Assembly (NCBI RefSeq): GCF_900096895.1
Contig: NZ_FMYO01000002.1
Location: 62,001-126,000 of the forward strand
Origin: Acinetobacter kookii
GTDB lineage: Bacteria > Pseudomonadota > Gammaproteobacteria > Pseudomonadales > Moraxellaceae
DNA length: 64,000 bases
Reading direction: 5' to 3'
The notes beneath the pieces are model-generated. The model searched no databases. It was not told where the DNA came from and saw nothing but the letters and a program-made list of their open reading frames with translations. The position numbers and the translations under genes are program-made. How positions within the stretch are numbered: position 1 is the stretch's first letter; each line of letters opens with the position of its first letter. Positions 49,132-58,453 of the stretch are shown piece after piece.

Positions 49132-50250
49132 ATGAAAGTAGGTCTGGTCGGTTGGCGCGGGATGGTGGGTTCCGTCCTTATGCAACGTATGGTTGAAGAG
49201 AATGATTTCGCTCATTTTGAGCCATTCTATTTTTCTACCAGTAATGCAGGTGGTGAAGCGCCTGCGTTTGGCGGTAAGACTGCCCCAGCACTTATGGATG
49301 CATCAGACATTAACAGTCTGAAGCAAATGGATGTCATTATTACCTGCCAGGGTGGTGATTACACCACTGAGGTTTTCCCGAAACTGAAAGCTGAAGGCTG
49401 GAATGGTTACTGGATTGATGCGGCATCTACCTTGCGTATGGCGGATGAAGCCATCATCGTGCTTGACCCTGTTAACATGAACGTGATCAAAGAAGGTTTG
49501 GTGAAAGGTACTAAAACTTTCGTTGGCGGTAACTGCACCGTTTCCTTGATGCTGATGGGCTTAGGCGGTCTGTTCCAGAACAATCTGGTGGAATGGGCAA
49601 CCTCAATGACTTACCAGGCCGCTTCGGGTGCGGGCGCGCAAAACATGCGTGAACTCATCAACGGTATGGGCTATCTGTATAACAACACCAAAGACTTGTT
49701 AGACGATCCACGCTCTCCAATTTTGGATATCGATTCTAAAATTGCGGCATTACAACGCGGTGAAGGTTTCCCATCAGCAAACTTTGGCGTGCCTTTAGCA
49801 GGTTCCTTGATTCCGTATATCGACAAACAGCTTGAAAGCGGTCAGTCGAAAGAAGAGTGGAAAGGCCAGGTTGAAACCAACAAAATCCTGGGTAACTCGC
49901 AGATTGTTCCTATTGATGGCCATTGTGTACGTATTGGTGCAATGCGCTGCCATTCTCAAGCACTGACATTGAAACTGAAAAAAGATGTACCGCTTGATGA
50001 AATCGAAGATATCATCGCAAGTGCAAACGACTGGTCTAAAGTTGTGCCGAACACCCGTGAAGCATCGATGACTGATCTGACTCCGGTAGCAGTCACAGGT
50101 ACCCTGTCTGTTCCAGTAGGCCGTTTACGCAAGCTGAACATGGGTAAAGAATACCTGGGTGCATTCACTGTAGGTGACCAATTGCTCTGGGGGGCTGCAG
50201 AACCTTTACGCCGCATGTTACGTATCCTGATCGATTACAAAAATGCTTAA
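49132..50250 (+). CDS. asd: aspartate-semialdehyde dehydrogenase
   Basis: Asd makes aspartate semialdehyde from aspartyl phosphate with NADPH, supplying lysine, diaminopimelate, threonine and methionine. The 372-residue protein has the coenzyme motif [11 protein letters not shown] at its start and the catalytic Cys135 in [13 protein letters not shown]. The later [13 protein letters not shown] and the length fit the gammaproteobacterial group. The gene is monocistronic with a terminator. The fimV-type genes follow, an arrangement seen in pseudomonads (asd-fimV-truA). Confidence 0.98.
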   Translation: MKVGLVGWRGMVGSVLMQRMVEENDFAHFEPFYFSTSNAGGEAPAFGGKTAPALMDASDINSLKQMDVIITCQGGDYTTEVFPKLKAEGWNGYWIDAASTLRMADEAIIVLDPVNMNVIKEGLVKGTKTFVGGNCTVSLMLMGLGGLFQNNLVEWATSMTYQAASGAGAQNMRELINGMGYLYNNTKDLLDDPRSPILDIDSKIAALQRGEGFPSANFGVPLAGSLIPYIDKQLESGQSKEEWKGQVETNKILGNSQIVPIDGHCVRIGAMRCHSQALTLKLKKDVPLDEIEDIIASANDWSKVVPNTREASMTDLTPVAVTGTLSVPVGRLRKLNMGKEYLGAFTVGDQLLWGAAEPLRRMLRILIDYKNA

Positions 50251-50265
50251 TTGCTAAATGAAAGA

Positions 50266-50296
50266 AAAGCCGGTCACAATTGATCGGCTTTTTTTA
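50266..50296 (+). terminator. asd terminator
   Basis: AAGCCGGTCA and TGATCGGCTT arms (one imperfect pair), a short loop and a run of seven T lie about 15 bases past the asd stop. Confidence 0.82.
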
Positions 50297-50389
50297 TGTA
50301 TCCTTTATGTTAAATGTTTTACAATTCTTCAACACCTCGTTAATCTATAACTTTCGCAGTGCGATAAAAAAACCGAGCTAAAGATTAAG

Positions 50390-51835
50390 ATGACCGTATA
50401 TAACAAATTAAAGATAGCCATTTTAGCCATTATTGCTTCGCAGAATATTCATGCGATTACTATTGATCCTATTCAAGTTCAATCTGCAGCAGGTGAATTA
50501 CTGTATGCAGAAATGAATTTCCGCAATGCTGATCCGCAGGCACAAATTCAGGCCAGCCTGGCTGATGCGGAAGATATCGCAACTTTAGGTGTTGCCTATC
50601 AAGCTCCCGGACATCTCAATTTCTTTACCCGTCGCGATAGCTCGGGCAATGGTGTCATTACCATTACCTCGTCACGCCCATTAACGGATGCTGAACTGAA
50701 CATTATTATTAAAATTCAGGAAGGCAATGCGACACGTTTACAGCATATCAGGACCCCGCTGAAACGCAGCCAGGCAAATATTCAGGCCCGACTCTCAGGC
50801 AATGAAAAACCGTTAACCCCAATCACCATTGTCAGTGAAAAGGATATTGCATTACAACTGCCTGAAAGTACACAATATCGGATTGAAAAACCACAAACGG
50901 CACTTCAGCAATCATTTGAAGCGCCATTAATGCTCCATAAAGCTGCTCCACCGAGTTTAAACAGTTCTGCTGCACCTGTGGTTATTTCTGCAATGGCAGT
51001 GCCATCTGTACAGCCGGTTCAAACTCCGCAAAATGCTCCGACTGAAAGCAAGAGTACCATTCCGGCAAAAATTTCAACAAAAAATGAAGCAAAAATTTCA
51101 AATAATTCAAATGCTTTAAACCCTAGTATCTCGGCAGATCCTTTAGTCAGACAATATGCAGCATCTGCACATCAACAAATGGCTAAACCCAAAGTAGCAG
51201 CAGAACCTGTAGCAGCTACAGCACCGAAAAGCAAACCGGAAACAGCACCTGCAACATCGCCTCAGCCTACCGTGACAGCACAGGCCAGCAAGCATGTGGT
51301 GCAGTCAAATGAGTCACTCTGGGCAATTGCATCACGTGTGGCCACTGAGCAAAATCGTCCGATTGGCGAAGTCATGAAGCAAATCAAGGCCAATAATGAG
51401 CATGCGTTTATTCAAGGTGATGTGAACCGTTTGCGTCGCGGCGCCGCTTTGAATTTAAATACTGGGGCCACCCCAAAAGAAGAGCCAAAAGCAAAAGTTG
51501 CTCATTTAGCCAAAGCACCTTCCAAACCGTCCAATCAGTCGGCTAAGGCCAAATATCGCTTGAATCAGGCAGAAATGAGCCTGGTTGCAGAGAAAGAACA
51601 AGATTCAGCCAGCGGTTCTGCCAAAAAGAACACAGAAAAAAAACAAACTTCTAATGAGTTATCATTAAAAGTTATGACATCTCGCGAAAAAACCGTTAGA
51701 TTACAGAGAAACGTAACTCAATTAGAATTGGCACTAAATCAGAAGGATCACAGAATTCAATTATTAAATGCCCGTCTAGCCCAATTGCAGCAACAATTGA
51801 AAGCTCAACAGGCAGATAAGAAGCCAATACACTAA
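50390..51835 (+). CDS. fimV: FimV-like protein, N-terminal part with LysM
   Basis: This 481-residue protein corresponds to the periplasmic part of FimV, which helps assemble the type IV pilus secretin and affects twitching. It has a signal peptide (cleaved near IHA-ITI), the FimV N-terminal domain, a Pro/Ala/Lys-rich spacer, a LysM peptidoglycan-binding domain (about 301-352: VVQSNESLWAIASRVA) and a C-terminal coiled coil (about 430-475). Unlike Pseudomonas FimV, it has no membrane helix and cytosolic domain after the coiled coil; those are in the next gene. Confidence 0.85.
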   Translation: MTVYNKLKIAILAIIASQNIHAITIDPIQVQSAAGELLYAEMNFRNADPQAQIQASLADAEDIATLGVAYQAPGHLNFFTRRDSSGNGVITITSSRPLTDAELNIIIKIQEGNATRLQHIRTPLKRSQANIQARLSGNEKPLTPITIVSEKDIALQLPESTQYRIEKPQTALQQSFEAPLMLHKAAPPSLNSSAAPVVISAMAVPSVQPVQTPQNAPTESKSTIPAKISTKNEAKISNNSNALNPSISADPLVRQYAASAHQQMAKPKVAAEPVAATAPKSKPETAPATSPQPTVTAQASKHVVQSNESLWAIASRVATEQNRPIGEVMKQIKANNEHAFIQGDVNRLRRGAALNLNTGATPKEEPKAKVAHLAKAPSKPSNQSAKAKYRLNQAEMSLVAEKEQDSASGSAKKNTEKKQTSNELSLKVMTSREKTVRLQRNVTQLELALNQKDHRIQLLNARLAQLQQQLKAQQADKKPIH

Positions 51836-51904
51836 CTCAATGTTACATACGATGATTTTTTGAGTAGGCACATCTCTAAAGTCCTACTCTCTAGGGGTTA
51901 AAAC

Positions 51905-53329
51905 ATGCTGATTTATGTGATTCCATTAGTAATATTAATTATTGTTTTGGTCGTTTTCAAAAAACGTCAAGACAGCCAAGAATCAGGTAAAACAACAACA
52001 GCTAAGGGCAAAACTCAAAAAGTAAGCTCAACTAAAAAAACAGTGACAAAAACAAAAGAAGTTGCTGATACTGTTGTTGCAAAGAAAAAAACAACCCCTT
52101 TAGCTGCCGATGTCCGCAGTAAAATTGAAGCCCTGATTCGCGAAAACAATTTTTTCTCTGCCGAAGCACAAATTAACCAGGCTTTAAATAAAGACAACTC
52201 ACAGCATGAGTTGTATTTGCTGTTGCTGGACATTCACATCCTGCAGAAAGATGAATTTGCCATCAGCCAGCTGATTAATCACCTGCGCTCATTAGAACTG
52301 GATGATTTTCTGGAACAGGCGCTTGCTAAAAAAGCAGCCTATGATCAAGAAAGTGTCACCCCTGCCTCAAATCATGAAAGTGTAAACGCTAAAGATACGA
52401 TTGAGTTTAAGCCATCATCAACTGTTACTAAAGCAGCTGAACCAGCGGTTGCAGAAACAAAAACTACGGCTGCTTTTGATGCTTTAATGAGTGATGCTGT
52501 ACCCGCTGCAACAAAAAATGATCTTGCCTTTGATCAGTTACAGCAGGAATCGCTTTCGACTCAGCCGGAAGTCGTTAAGGAAATCAAACCTCTTGATTTC
52601 AATTCTGTATCTTTAGATACAGCCCCAAAAGCAGAAATAGCAGCTACTCCGGTTGAAGAAATCAAACCCCTTGATTTTAACACCCTATCTTTAGATACAG
52701 CAGCCAAAGTTGAAGCTACCCCTGCTCCTGCTGAAGAAATCAAGCCGCTAGATTTTAACAACCTCAATCTTGATCCTGCACCTGTAGCAGAAAGCCAACC
52801 AGAAGCTGCCCCGGTTCAAGAAATCCAGCCTTTGGATTTCTCATTTAGTTTAGACACTCCAACAACCGAACAACCGGCAACTGAGAAAGCTGCCAGTATT
52901 GAACCTGCGGTAGAAGAAAAACCTGAATTTAATTTTGATTTTTCCATTGCAGAAGCGCCAGCAGCTGAAACAAAAGTTGCAGCTGAAGAGACCACGCCAA
53001 GTCTGGATCTGGACTTTAATTTAGAGCCTGCAAGCACGATTAAAGAACCAGCTGCGGAAGTAGTGCCAGCAAAAGCTGCAGGCGTAAACTTTGATATTAG
53101 CAATATCAGCTCATCTGCAGCCAAAGCAGATAAAAATGATCCATTGGTTCAATCCTTCCCTGAGCTGACTGAAGTGGATGAAATCAACCTGAATCTGGAG
53201 CTGGCACAGCAATACATTCAGCTCGGCGCATTGGAATCGGCACGCGAATTACTGTCAGAGCAAGAGGCTGGCTATACGCCTGAACAACGCCAGCAGGCAG
53301 ATCATTTACGCAATCAAATAGCATCTTAA
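51905..53329 (+). CDS. FimV C-terminal part with membrane anchor
   Basis: This 474-residue protein starts with a membrane helix (LIYVIPLVILIIVLVVF) and runs on as a basic linker and a helical domain (about 70-140). A long acidic Ala/Glu/Pro-rich region follows, then a C-terminal FimV TPR-like domain (EINLNLELAQQYIQLGALESARELL). That is the cytoplasmic end of Pseudomonas FimV. Four diverged EIKPLDF-type repeats lie within. It is 69 bases behind the FimV N-terminal gene, with no frame continuity. Confidence 0.85.
   Translation: MLIYVIPLVILIIVLVVFKKRQDSQESGKTTTAKGKTQKVSSTKKTVTKTKEVADTVVAKKKTTPLAADVRSKIEALIRENNFFSAEAQINQALNKDNSQHELYLLLLDIHILQKDEFAISQLINHLRSLELDDFLEQALAKKAAYDQESVTPASNHESVNAKDTIEFKPSSTVTKAAEPAVAETKTTAAFDALMSDAVPAATKNDLAFDQLQQESLSTQPEVVKEIKPLDFNSVSLDTAPKAEIAATPVEEIKPLDFNTLSLDTAAKVEATPAPAEEIKPLDFNNLNLDPAPVAESQPEAAPVQEIQPLDFSFSLDTPTTEQPATEKAASIEPAVEEKPEFNFDFSIAEAPAAETKVAAEETTPSLDLDFNLEPASTIKEPAAEVVPAKAAGVNFDISNISSSAAKADKNDPLVQSFPELTEVDEINLNLELAQQYIQLGALESARELLSEQEAGYTPEQRQQADHLRNQIAS
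52580..52855. repeat. four tandem repeats encoding EIKPLDF motifs
   Basis: EIKPLDF (or EIQPLDF) with a downstream SLDT-like segment occurs at 52580, 52658, 52736 and 52820, spaced 26, 26 and 28 codons. The DNA copies have diverged, so the repeat is old. It may be a linear binding motif for a cytosolic partner. Confidence 0.9.
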
Positions 53330-53347
53330 GCGATTTCGATCTACTAT

Positions 53348-53375
53348 AAAGCAGTGATCCTTGGCTGCTTTTTTT
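53348..53375 (+). terminator. FimV-region terminator at the asparaginase start
   Basis: AAAGCAG and CTGCTTT arms with a 10-base loop and seven T end exactly at the asparaginase ATG. It probably limits readthrough; it may also sequester the start. Confidence 0.55.
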
Positions 53376-54344
53376 ATGATGAAAAAAATAGCATTAATCT
53401 ATATGGGCGGTACATTTGGCTGTATTGGTGATCCACTCAGCCCGATGCCGGCCGGGCAATTTATTCCGAAACTGCAACATGTTCTCCCTCTCGATCAGCA
53501 GATCGAATGTTTTGTTGCACCGGCCATTCAGGACAGTAGTGCCTGTACAGCCCCAGACTGGCTGAAACTGGTTCAATCTATTCAACAGCTTCAGCTACAG
53601 CATTTTGAACATTTTGTGATTATTCATGGAACGGATACCCTCAGTTATGCCAGCGCCGTCCTGTCACGCTTTTTGGGCCAATCTGCACATGTGGTCATGA
53701 CCGGTAGCCAGTATCCCCTGTTAAATACGGCGGGAGACAATACCCGCGAATTTACCGATGCGATTGACAATTTGAACTTTGCATTAGACTGTGTAGTTAA
53801 ATATCCGGTAGGGGTTTATCTGGCTTTTCATCATCATTTGGTTCATGCCCAGACCGCATTAAAAATTCATACCACAGAACTGGATGCCTTTAGCGGAATC
53901 AATGCAGCCGAACCTATTGCCCATAGCCCCAGCTATATCGTCCATGAGGATGATATCAGCAAGGCTGCGACCTTTAACTGTTTAAGCCTGATGATGCAGC
54001 CCCTGAATTTGTTCCAGCAGATTGCCAATCTGCAAACCATTTGTCAGGCCCCACCCAACTTCCTGATTCTGCAAGGCTTTGGCACAGGAAATCTGGCAGT
54101 GAATGATCAACTGATTGCTTGCATTCAAAAACTGCAACAAGCCGGCTGTGCGGTGATTTTAACCACTCAAGTGCCTTTTGGGGGAATTGACCAGCGTTAT
54201 GCCATTAGCCAATGGACACTGCAAGCCAATATCATCCTGAGTGATTGCCTGGGACATGCAGATCTTTATGCAAAAGCACTGAAAATGTATTTACAATACG
54301 ACACTGTAGACCAATGGCAGGCTCATTGGCATGATCACGTGTAA
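53376..54344 (+). CDS. ansA: asparaginase, cytosolic-looking
   Basis: This 322-residue amidohydrolase converts asparagine to aspartate and ammonia. It shows both family threonines: YMGGTFGC near the start and IIHGTDTLSY, plus MTGSQYPL. There is no signal peptide, so it looks like the type I enzyme. Two adjacent ATGs (53376 and 53379) are possible, and upstream in-frame codons overlap a terminator. In some genomes a related gene lies next to truA; here truA follows 12 bases later and may be cotranscribed. Confidence 0.88.
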   Translation: MMKKIALIYMGGTFGCIGDPLSPMPAGQFIPKLQHVLPLDQQIECFVAPAIQDSSACTAPDWLKLVQSIQQLQLQHFEHFVIIHGTDTLSYASAVLSRFLGQSAHVVMTGSQYPLLNTAGDNTREFTDAIDNLNFALDCVVKYPVGVYLAFHHHLVHAQTALKIHTTELDAFSGINAAEPIAHSPSYIVHEDDISKAATFNCLSLMMQPLNLFQQIANLQTICQAPPNFLILQGFGTGNLAVNDQLIACIQKLQQAGCAVILTTQVPFGGIDQRYAISQWTLQANIILSDCLGHADLYAKALKMYLQYDTVDQWQAHWHDHV

Positions 54345-54356
54345 TTTGAGGTAAAT

Positions 54357-55154
54357 ATGCAACGTTTTGCGGTCGGTATTGAGTTTTGTGGCGTTCGATA
54401 TAGAGGCTGGCAAACTCAGCAGCCTGGCGTTCCAAGCGTGCAGGAAACCATTGAAAAAGTGCTGAGCAAAATTGCCGATGAACCGATCATTTTGCACGGT
54501 GCAGGTCGTACCGATGCTGGAGTGCATGCCACCAATATGGTGGCCCATTTCGATACCCATGCCATCCGCCCGATTCGTGGCTGGCTGATGGGTGCAAACA
54601 GCCAGCTGCCTAAAGATATCGCCTTTCAGTGGATCAAGCAGATGGACCACGATTTCCATGCCCGCTTTAAGGCTCAGGCACGTCGTTATCGTTATGTAGT
54701 CTACAACAATCCGCAGCGCCCCGCGCTTCTGCATAAACAGGTCACGCATGCCTATTATCCGCTAGATGTAGAAAAGATGATTGCAGCGGCGAAAAAGTTT
54801 GAAGGCACGCATAACTTTGAAAGTTTCCGTGCCGCAGCCTGTCAATCTAACCAGCCGGTTCGTCATGTCAAGCATTGTCGCCTGATTCAACATGGTTGCT
54901 ATCTGATTTTAGATATTCAGGCAGATGGCTTCTTGCACCATATGGTACGCAACATCATGGGCTGTTTACTGGAAATTGGTCAGGGCATGTATGATGTTGA
55001 TCATATTGATAGCATTTTTGCTGCTGAAGACCGCAAGGCAGCAGGAATCACAGCTCCCCCGGATGGCTTGTATTTTATCCATGCCGATTACCCTGAGCAG
55101 TTTGAGCTTCCTAAAATGCCTTTGGGCCCGCACTGGTTAAATATGCCGGAGTGA
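54357..55154 (+). CDS. truA: tRNA pseudouridine synthase A
   Basis: TruA isomerises uridines 38-40 of the anticodon arm. The 265-residue protein has the catalytic Asp53 in GAGRTDAGVHA and the family segments FCGVRYRGWQTQ, FHARFKAQARRYRY and FLHHMVRNIMGCLLEIG. It follows the asparaginase gene closely. A double-hairpin repeat lies immediately behind it, then a convergent AraC-type gene. Confidence 0.97.
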   Translation: MQRFAVGIEFCGVRYRGWQTQQPGVPSVQETIEKVLSKIADEPIILHGAGRTDAGVHATNMVAHFDTHAIRPIRGWLMGANSQLPKDIAFQWIKQMDHDFHARFKAQARRYRYVVYNNPQRPALLHKQVTHAYYPLDVEKMIAAAKKFEGTHNFESFRAAACQSNQPVRHVKHCRLIQHGCYLILDIQADGFLHHMVRNIMGCLLEIGQGMYDVDHIDSIFAAEDRKAAGITAPPDGLYFIHADYPEQFELPKMPLGPHWLNMPE

Positions 55155-55159
55155 TTTAA

Positions 55160-55258
55160 TCCCTCCCCACCTCCCTTTTCCAAAGGGAGGTGCTCCATTT
55201 CGAGGCTTTAAAAACGAAAGTCCCCCTTTGAAAAAGGGGGATTTAGGGGAATTTTTTA
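55160..55258. repeat. dispersed double-hairpin repeat behind truA
   Basis: CACCTCCCTTT/AAAGGGAGGTG (3-base loop) and CCCCCTTT/AAAGGGGG hairpins are separated by 30 bases; TTTAGGGGA follows the second. The layout matches the element behind leuS near 9.2 kb. It may serve as a terminator between the convergent genes. Confidence 0.65.
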
Positions 55259-55268
55259 ATCAAAGAAC

Positions 55269-56276
55269 TTAACGCTGCTTGCGCTTACGATACTCCACCG
55301 GTGTTTCATTGGTCCAGCGCTTAAAGGCACGATAAAAAGTGCTCGGCTCGGAAAATCCAGTGAGATAAACAATCCGTTCTACACTTTCCGCTGTATTGGC
55401 CAATAATTTCTTTGCCAAACGACAGCGATAATCAGACAGAATTTGCTGAAAACTGGTATTGGCTTCACTCAGCTGGGTACGTAAACGGCGCGGCGTAATA
55501 TTTAAATGCGTGGCTACGGTTTCCAAAGTGGTTTCACCACTTTCTAAAGTCGAACCAATCGCGCGGCGCACTTCACCAACCAGATCATAACGCGCTAGCT
55601 CTTGCAGCTTTTCAATTGCCAGTTGCTCATGTAACTGCAACAGTTCCGGCTCTGCTTGCCATAACTGGTAATCTAAAATCGCAGGATCAAAATATAAACG
55701 GGTTTCTTTTTGCCCCAAGCTGACTGGACATTCATAGACCCGGAAATACTCATCATCGGGTGCGCCCTGACTGAAGTTAAAATCGATATAGATCGGCTGA
55801 AAACGACCTTCAGTAATAAATTTGAAAAAACGCAATACACCTGAAAGCGCACATTCCGAAAAATGACGGTTGACGATATTTTCGCCCCAAGGTTGCTCGC
55901 CATTGGTTAAATAGCAGCGGTCATCTTCAATTACCAGTGTGGCATGAAAGGCATCACTGATCAGACGCTGATAGGCCAGTGCGCGCTTCAGCCCTTCACC
56001 AAAGTTTTCACTGGAAATAAACAGGTGTTCGATCACCTGACCACGATATAAAGGCAGGTGTTCACCCAAATGCAAACCTATATCAGGATCTTTACTGACC
56101 TCTTCCGCAGCCACCCAAAACGCATATTGGGCACTGAGCGGGGTACGATCATTGGTTTCGACCTGATTTAAGGCTACACCAGCTTTCATTAAAATTTCTT
56201 CAGTTGGCAAACCTGCACGACGAATGGCTTGATAACCCAATCGTAAAACAACTGATGCATCCGTTAGCTGACCCAC
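55269..56276 (-). CDS. AraC-family transcriptional regulator
   Basis: This 335-residue protein has an N-terminal Arabinose_bd-type sensor domain (about 15-200: GLHLGEHLPLYRGQVIEHLF). A C-terminal AraC DNA-binding domain with two helix-turn-helix units follows (VATHLNITPRRLRTQLSE, and IVYLTGFSEPSTFYRAFKRW). The architecture matches OruR/ArgR- and virulence-type AraC proteins of pseudomonads. No target operon is next to it: infA lies upstream in the opposite orientation and truA is convergent. Its ligand is unknown. Confidence 0.9.
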   Translation of the reverse strand: MGQLTDASVVLRLGYQAIRRAGLPTEEILMKAGVALNQVETNDRTPLSAQYAFWVAAEEVSKDPDIGLHLGEHLPLYRGQVIEHLFISSENFGEGLKRALAYQRLISDAFHATLVIEDDRCYLTNGEQPWGENIVNRHFSECALSGVLRFFKFITEGRFQPIYIDFNFSQGAPDDEYFRVYECPVSLGQKETRLYFDPAILDYQLWQAEPELLQLHEQLAIEKLQELARYDLVGEVRRAIGSTLESGETTLETVATHLNITPRRLRTQLSEANTSFQQILSDYRCRLAKKLLANTAESVERIVYLTGFSEPSTFYRAFKRWTNETPVEYRKRKQR

Positions 56277-56506
56277 GCAAAGACCTTCCTTGTATGTTCT
56301 TCATTTATACTTAAAAAGATTGATTTTAGATTAACTGTGATTGACCAAACTGACAACAGAACAATGCGCTTTTTACAGAAAATCTTTATACAGAGAGTTC
56401 GCTTATTTAACTGACAGATGAACGAGCAAAGCCGCATTCCGCCTTGTTTTATGCAAAAAAATTGACTATAATTTGCGCCTTTCCAATTTATTCATTCAGG
56501 TAGGCT

Positions 56507-56728
56507 ATGGCCAATAAAGAGGAACTCATCGAGTTCGAAGGCGTTGTCACCGAGACGCTTCCTAATACTATGTTCCGTGTACGTTTAGAGAACGGTCACG
56601 AAGTGATTGCCCACATCTCTGGTAAAATGCGTAAACACTATATTCGTATTTTAACTGGCGACAGTGTGAAAGTAGAAATGACGCCTTATGATTTGACCAA
56701 GGGTCGTATTACTTATCGTGCACGCTAA
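56507..56728 (+). CDS. infA: translation initiation factor IF-1
   Basis: IF-1 binds the A site of the 30S subunit during initiation. The 73-residue OB-fold protein reads [20 protein letters not shown], includes [17 protein letters not shown], and ends in GRITYRAR, the standard sequence. It is monocistronic with a strong terminator and a highly expressed-type promoter region (TTGACTATAATTTGCG just upstream, with an extended -10-like box). Confidence 0.98.
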   Translation: MANKEELIEFEGVVTETLPNTMFRVRLENGHEVIAHISGKMRKHYIRILTGDSVKVEMTPYDLTKGRITYRAR

Positions 56729-56742
56729 GTTTTAGCGTAAGC

Positions 56743-56770
56743 AAAAGCCACTTAAACAGTGGCTTTTTTT
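56743..56770 (+). terminator. infA terminator
   Basis: A perfect AAAAGCCACT/AGTGGCTTTT stem with a 5-base loop and a run of T lies 14 bases past the infA stop. Confidence 0.88.
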
Positions 56771-56864
56771 ATTGCGACTCCACTTACTGACCGTGTATCA
56801 GATCACAACATTCATTCAAGTTTCTCTGTTTAAAATAAAGTTTTATTTCAATGGAGAAAAGGTA

Positions 56865-57269
56865 ATGTCATTTCTTCATTCTCTAGGTCTTTTTGCAACT
56901 CTGGGCTTGATATATGGTTGTAGTACCACATCCTCCCTAACCAGTGCACAACAACGTGATGCCTATTTACAGCAGTTTATCGGGCAGACCAGTCAAAGCA
57001 TTCAAGCCAGACTGGATTTGAACAGCATAGGTTACCAGCAGGTGTTAGCACCTGTCGCAAATGACCAGACACTCACATATACGGTGATACGTCCTGTCAC
57101 CATTCCGGTACCGATAGCACAGAATCCTGCCGATATTGATGCTGGCAATATTCCGATACCCGTGACACCTCGGGCCCAAAGCTATGATGTGAACTTGCAA
57201 TGCAAAATTATTTTCCGTTTAGAAAACAACATGGCCAAATCAGTTTATTACACTGGCCGTACCTGTTAA
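56865..57269 (+). CDS. small lipoprotein of unknown function
   Basis: This 134-residue lipoprotein has a lipobox LIYGC (Cys19) and no other membrane segment. The body holds a conserved-looking segment, YLQQFIGQTSQSIQARLDL, followed by a TVIRPVTIPVPIAQNP stretch and a C-terminal Cys pair region (NLQCKIIFRLENN ... TGRTC). I recognise no domain. The ATG at 56865, with GGAGAAAAGG ahead, is preferred over an upstream in-frame start that overlaps the infA terminator. Confidence 0.8.
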   Translation: MSFLHSLGLFATLGLIYGCSTTSSLTSAQQRDAYLQQFIGQTSQSIQARLDLNSIGYQQVLAPVANDQTLTYTVIRPVTIPVPIAQNPADIDAGNIPIPVTPRAQSYDVNLQCKIIFRLENNMAKSVYYTGRTC

Positions 57270-57287
57270 CTCAGCAAACAACGCAAT

Positions 57288-57315
57288 AAAAAACGCAGCT
57301 CAAGGCTGCGTTTTT
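57288..57315. terminator. bidirectional terminator
   Basis: A CGCAGC/GCTGCG stem with a 5-base loop is flanked by A and T runs. It lies between the lipoprotein gene and the convergent leuB. Confidence 0.85.
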
Positions 57316-57329
57316 ACGGCTCAGCGAAC

Positions 57330-58409
57330 TTAGTTCAATGCTGTTACCACCGCTTGGCCCATTTCCACTGTACCTACTTGGGTATTGCCTTCAGACATGA
57401 TGTCACCAGTACGTAAACCTTGGTCCAGTACATTGCCTACTGCATCTTCAATAGCTTGTGCGGCTGTTTCTTCACGGAAGGTATAACGCAGCATCATGGC
57501 AACTGAAAGAATGGTGGCTAATGGGTTGGCAATATTCTGACCTGCGATGTCAGGTGCTGAACCATGACATGGCTCATACATGCCTTTACCGTTTTCATCC
57601 AGCGAGGCAGATGGCAACATGCCGATAGAGCCCGTCAGCATCGCTGCTTCATCAGACAGGATGTCACCGAACAGGTTACCCGTCACGATCACGTCAAACT
57701 GCTTAGGCGCACGTACCAGCTGCATCGCTGCATTGTCGACATACATATGCGACAAGTTGATTTCTGGATATTGCTCTTCTTTCAGTGCAGTTACTGTTTG
57801 CTTCCAAAGCTCGGTCACTTCAAGAACATTGGCTTTATCGACTGAACATACTTTACCGCCACGTAAGTTCGCCATTTCAAAGGCAACTTTGGCAATGCGT
57901 TTGATTTCTGACTCTGCATATACATCAGTGTTGAAACCCTGTTTTTCACCATTTTCCAGTTCACGGATGCCACGTGGCTGACCGAAGTAGATCCCCCCGG
58001 TGAGTTCACGAACAATCAGGATATCCAGGCCTGATACGATTTCAGGTTTCAAGCTTGAAGCACCGGCAAGTTGCGGGTAAAGAATTGCTGGACGCAAGTT
58101 TGCGAATAAATTGAGTTCGCTACGTAATTTTAATAAGCCACGCTCTGGACGGATTGAACGTTCAATCGTATCCCATTTTGGACCACCGACAGCACCCAAT
58201 AAAATGGCATCGGCTTTTTTCGCCTGTTCAGAAGTTACTGCTGGGTACGGTTCGCCATGCGCATCAATCGCTGCACCACCCAATAACCCCTGTTCCCAAG
58301 TCAAACCCAGATTAAATTTTTCATTCACGCGTGCAAGCACCTGTTCAGCTGCTTTTACGATTTCAGGACCAATACCATCACCTGGTAAAATCAAAATATG
58401 TTTTGACAT
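57330..58409 (-). CDS. leuB: 3-isopropylmalate dehydrogenase
   Basis: LeuB oxidises and decarboxylates 3-isopropylmalate to 2-oxoisocaproate with NAD, the last pathway-specific step of leucine synthesis. The 359-residue protein has [11 protein letters not shown], the substrate-binding [19 protein letters not shown], the catalytic Tyr/Lys areas, and [19 protein letters not shown] use the ATG that gives [12 protein letters not shown]; four codons upstream the frame remains open. A lipoprotein gene separates it from leuD on the same strand. Confidence 0.97.
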   Translation of the reverse strand: MSKHILILPGDGIGPEIVKAAEQVLARVNEKFNLGLTWEQGLLGGAAIDAHGEPYPAVTSEQAKKADAILLGAVGGPKWDTIERSIRPERGLLKLRSELNLFANLRPAILYPQLAGASSLKPEIVSGLDILIVRELTGGIYFGQPRGIRELENGEKQGFNTDVYAESEIKRIAKVAFEMANLRGGKVCSVDKANVLEVTELWKQTVTALKEEQYPEINLSHMYVDNAAMQLVRAPKQFDVIVTGNLFGDILSDEAAMLTGSIGMLPSASLDENGKGMYEPCHGSAPDIAGQNIANPLATILSVAMMLRYTFREETAAQAIEDAVGNVLDQGLRTGDIMSEGNTQVGTVEMGQAVVTALN

Positions 58410-58453
58410 GAGTGTTTCCATTTATGAAGTCGATGCATTCCATCGACGGGATT

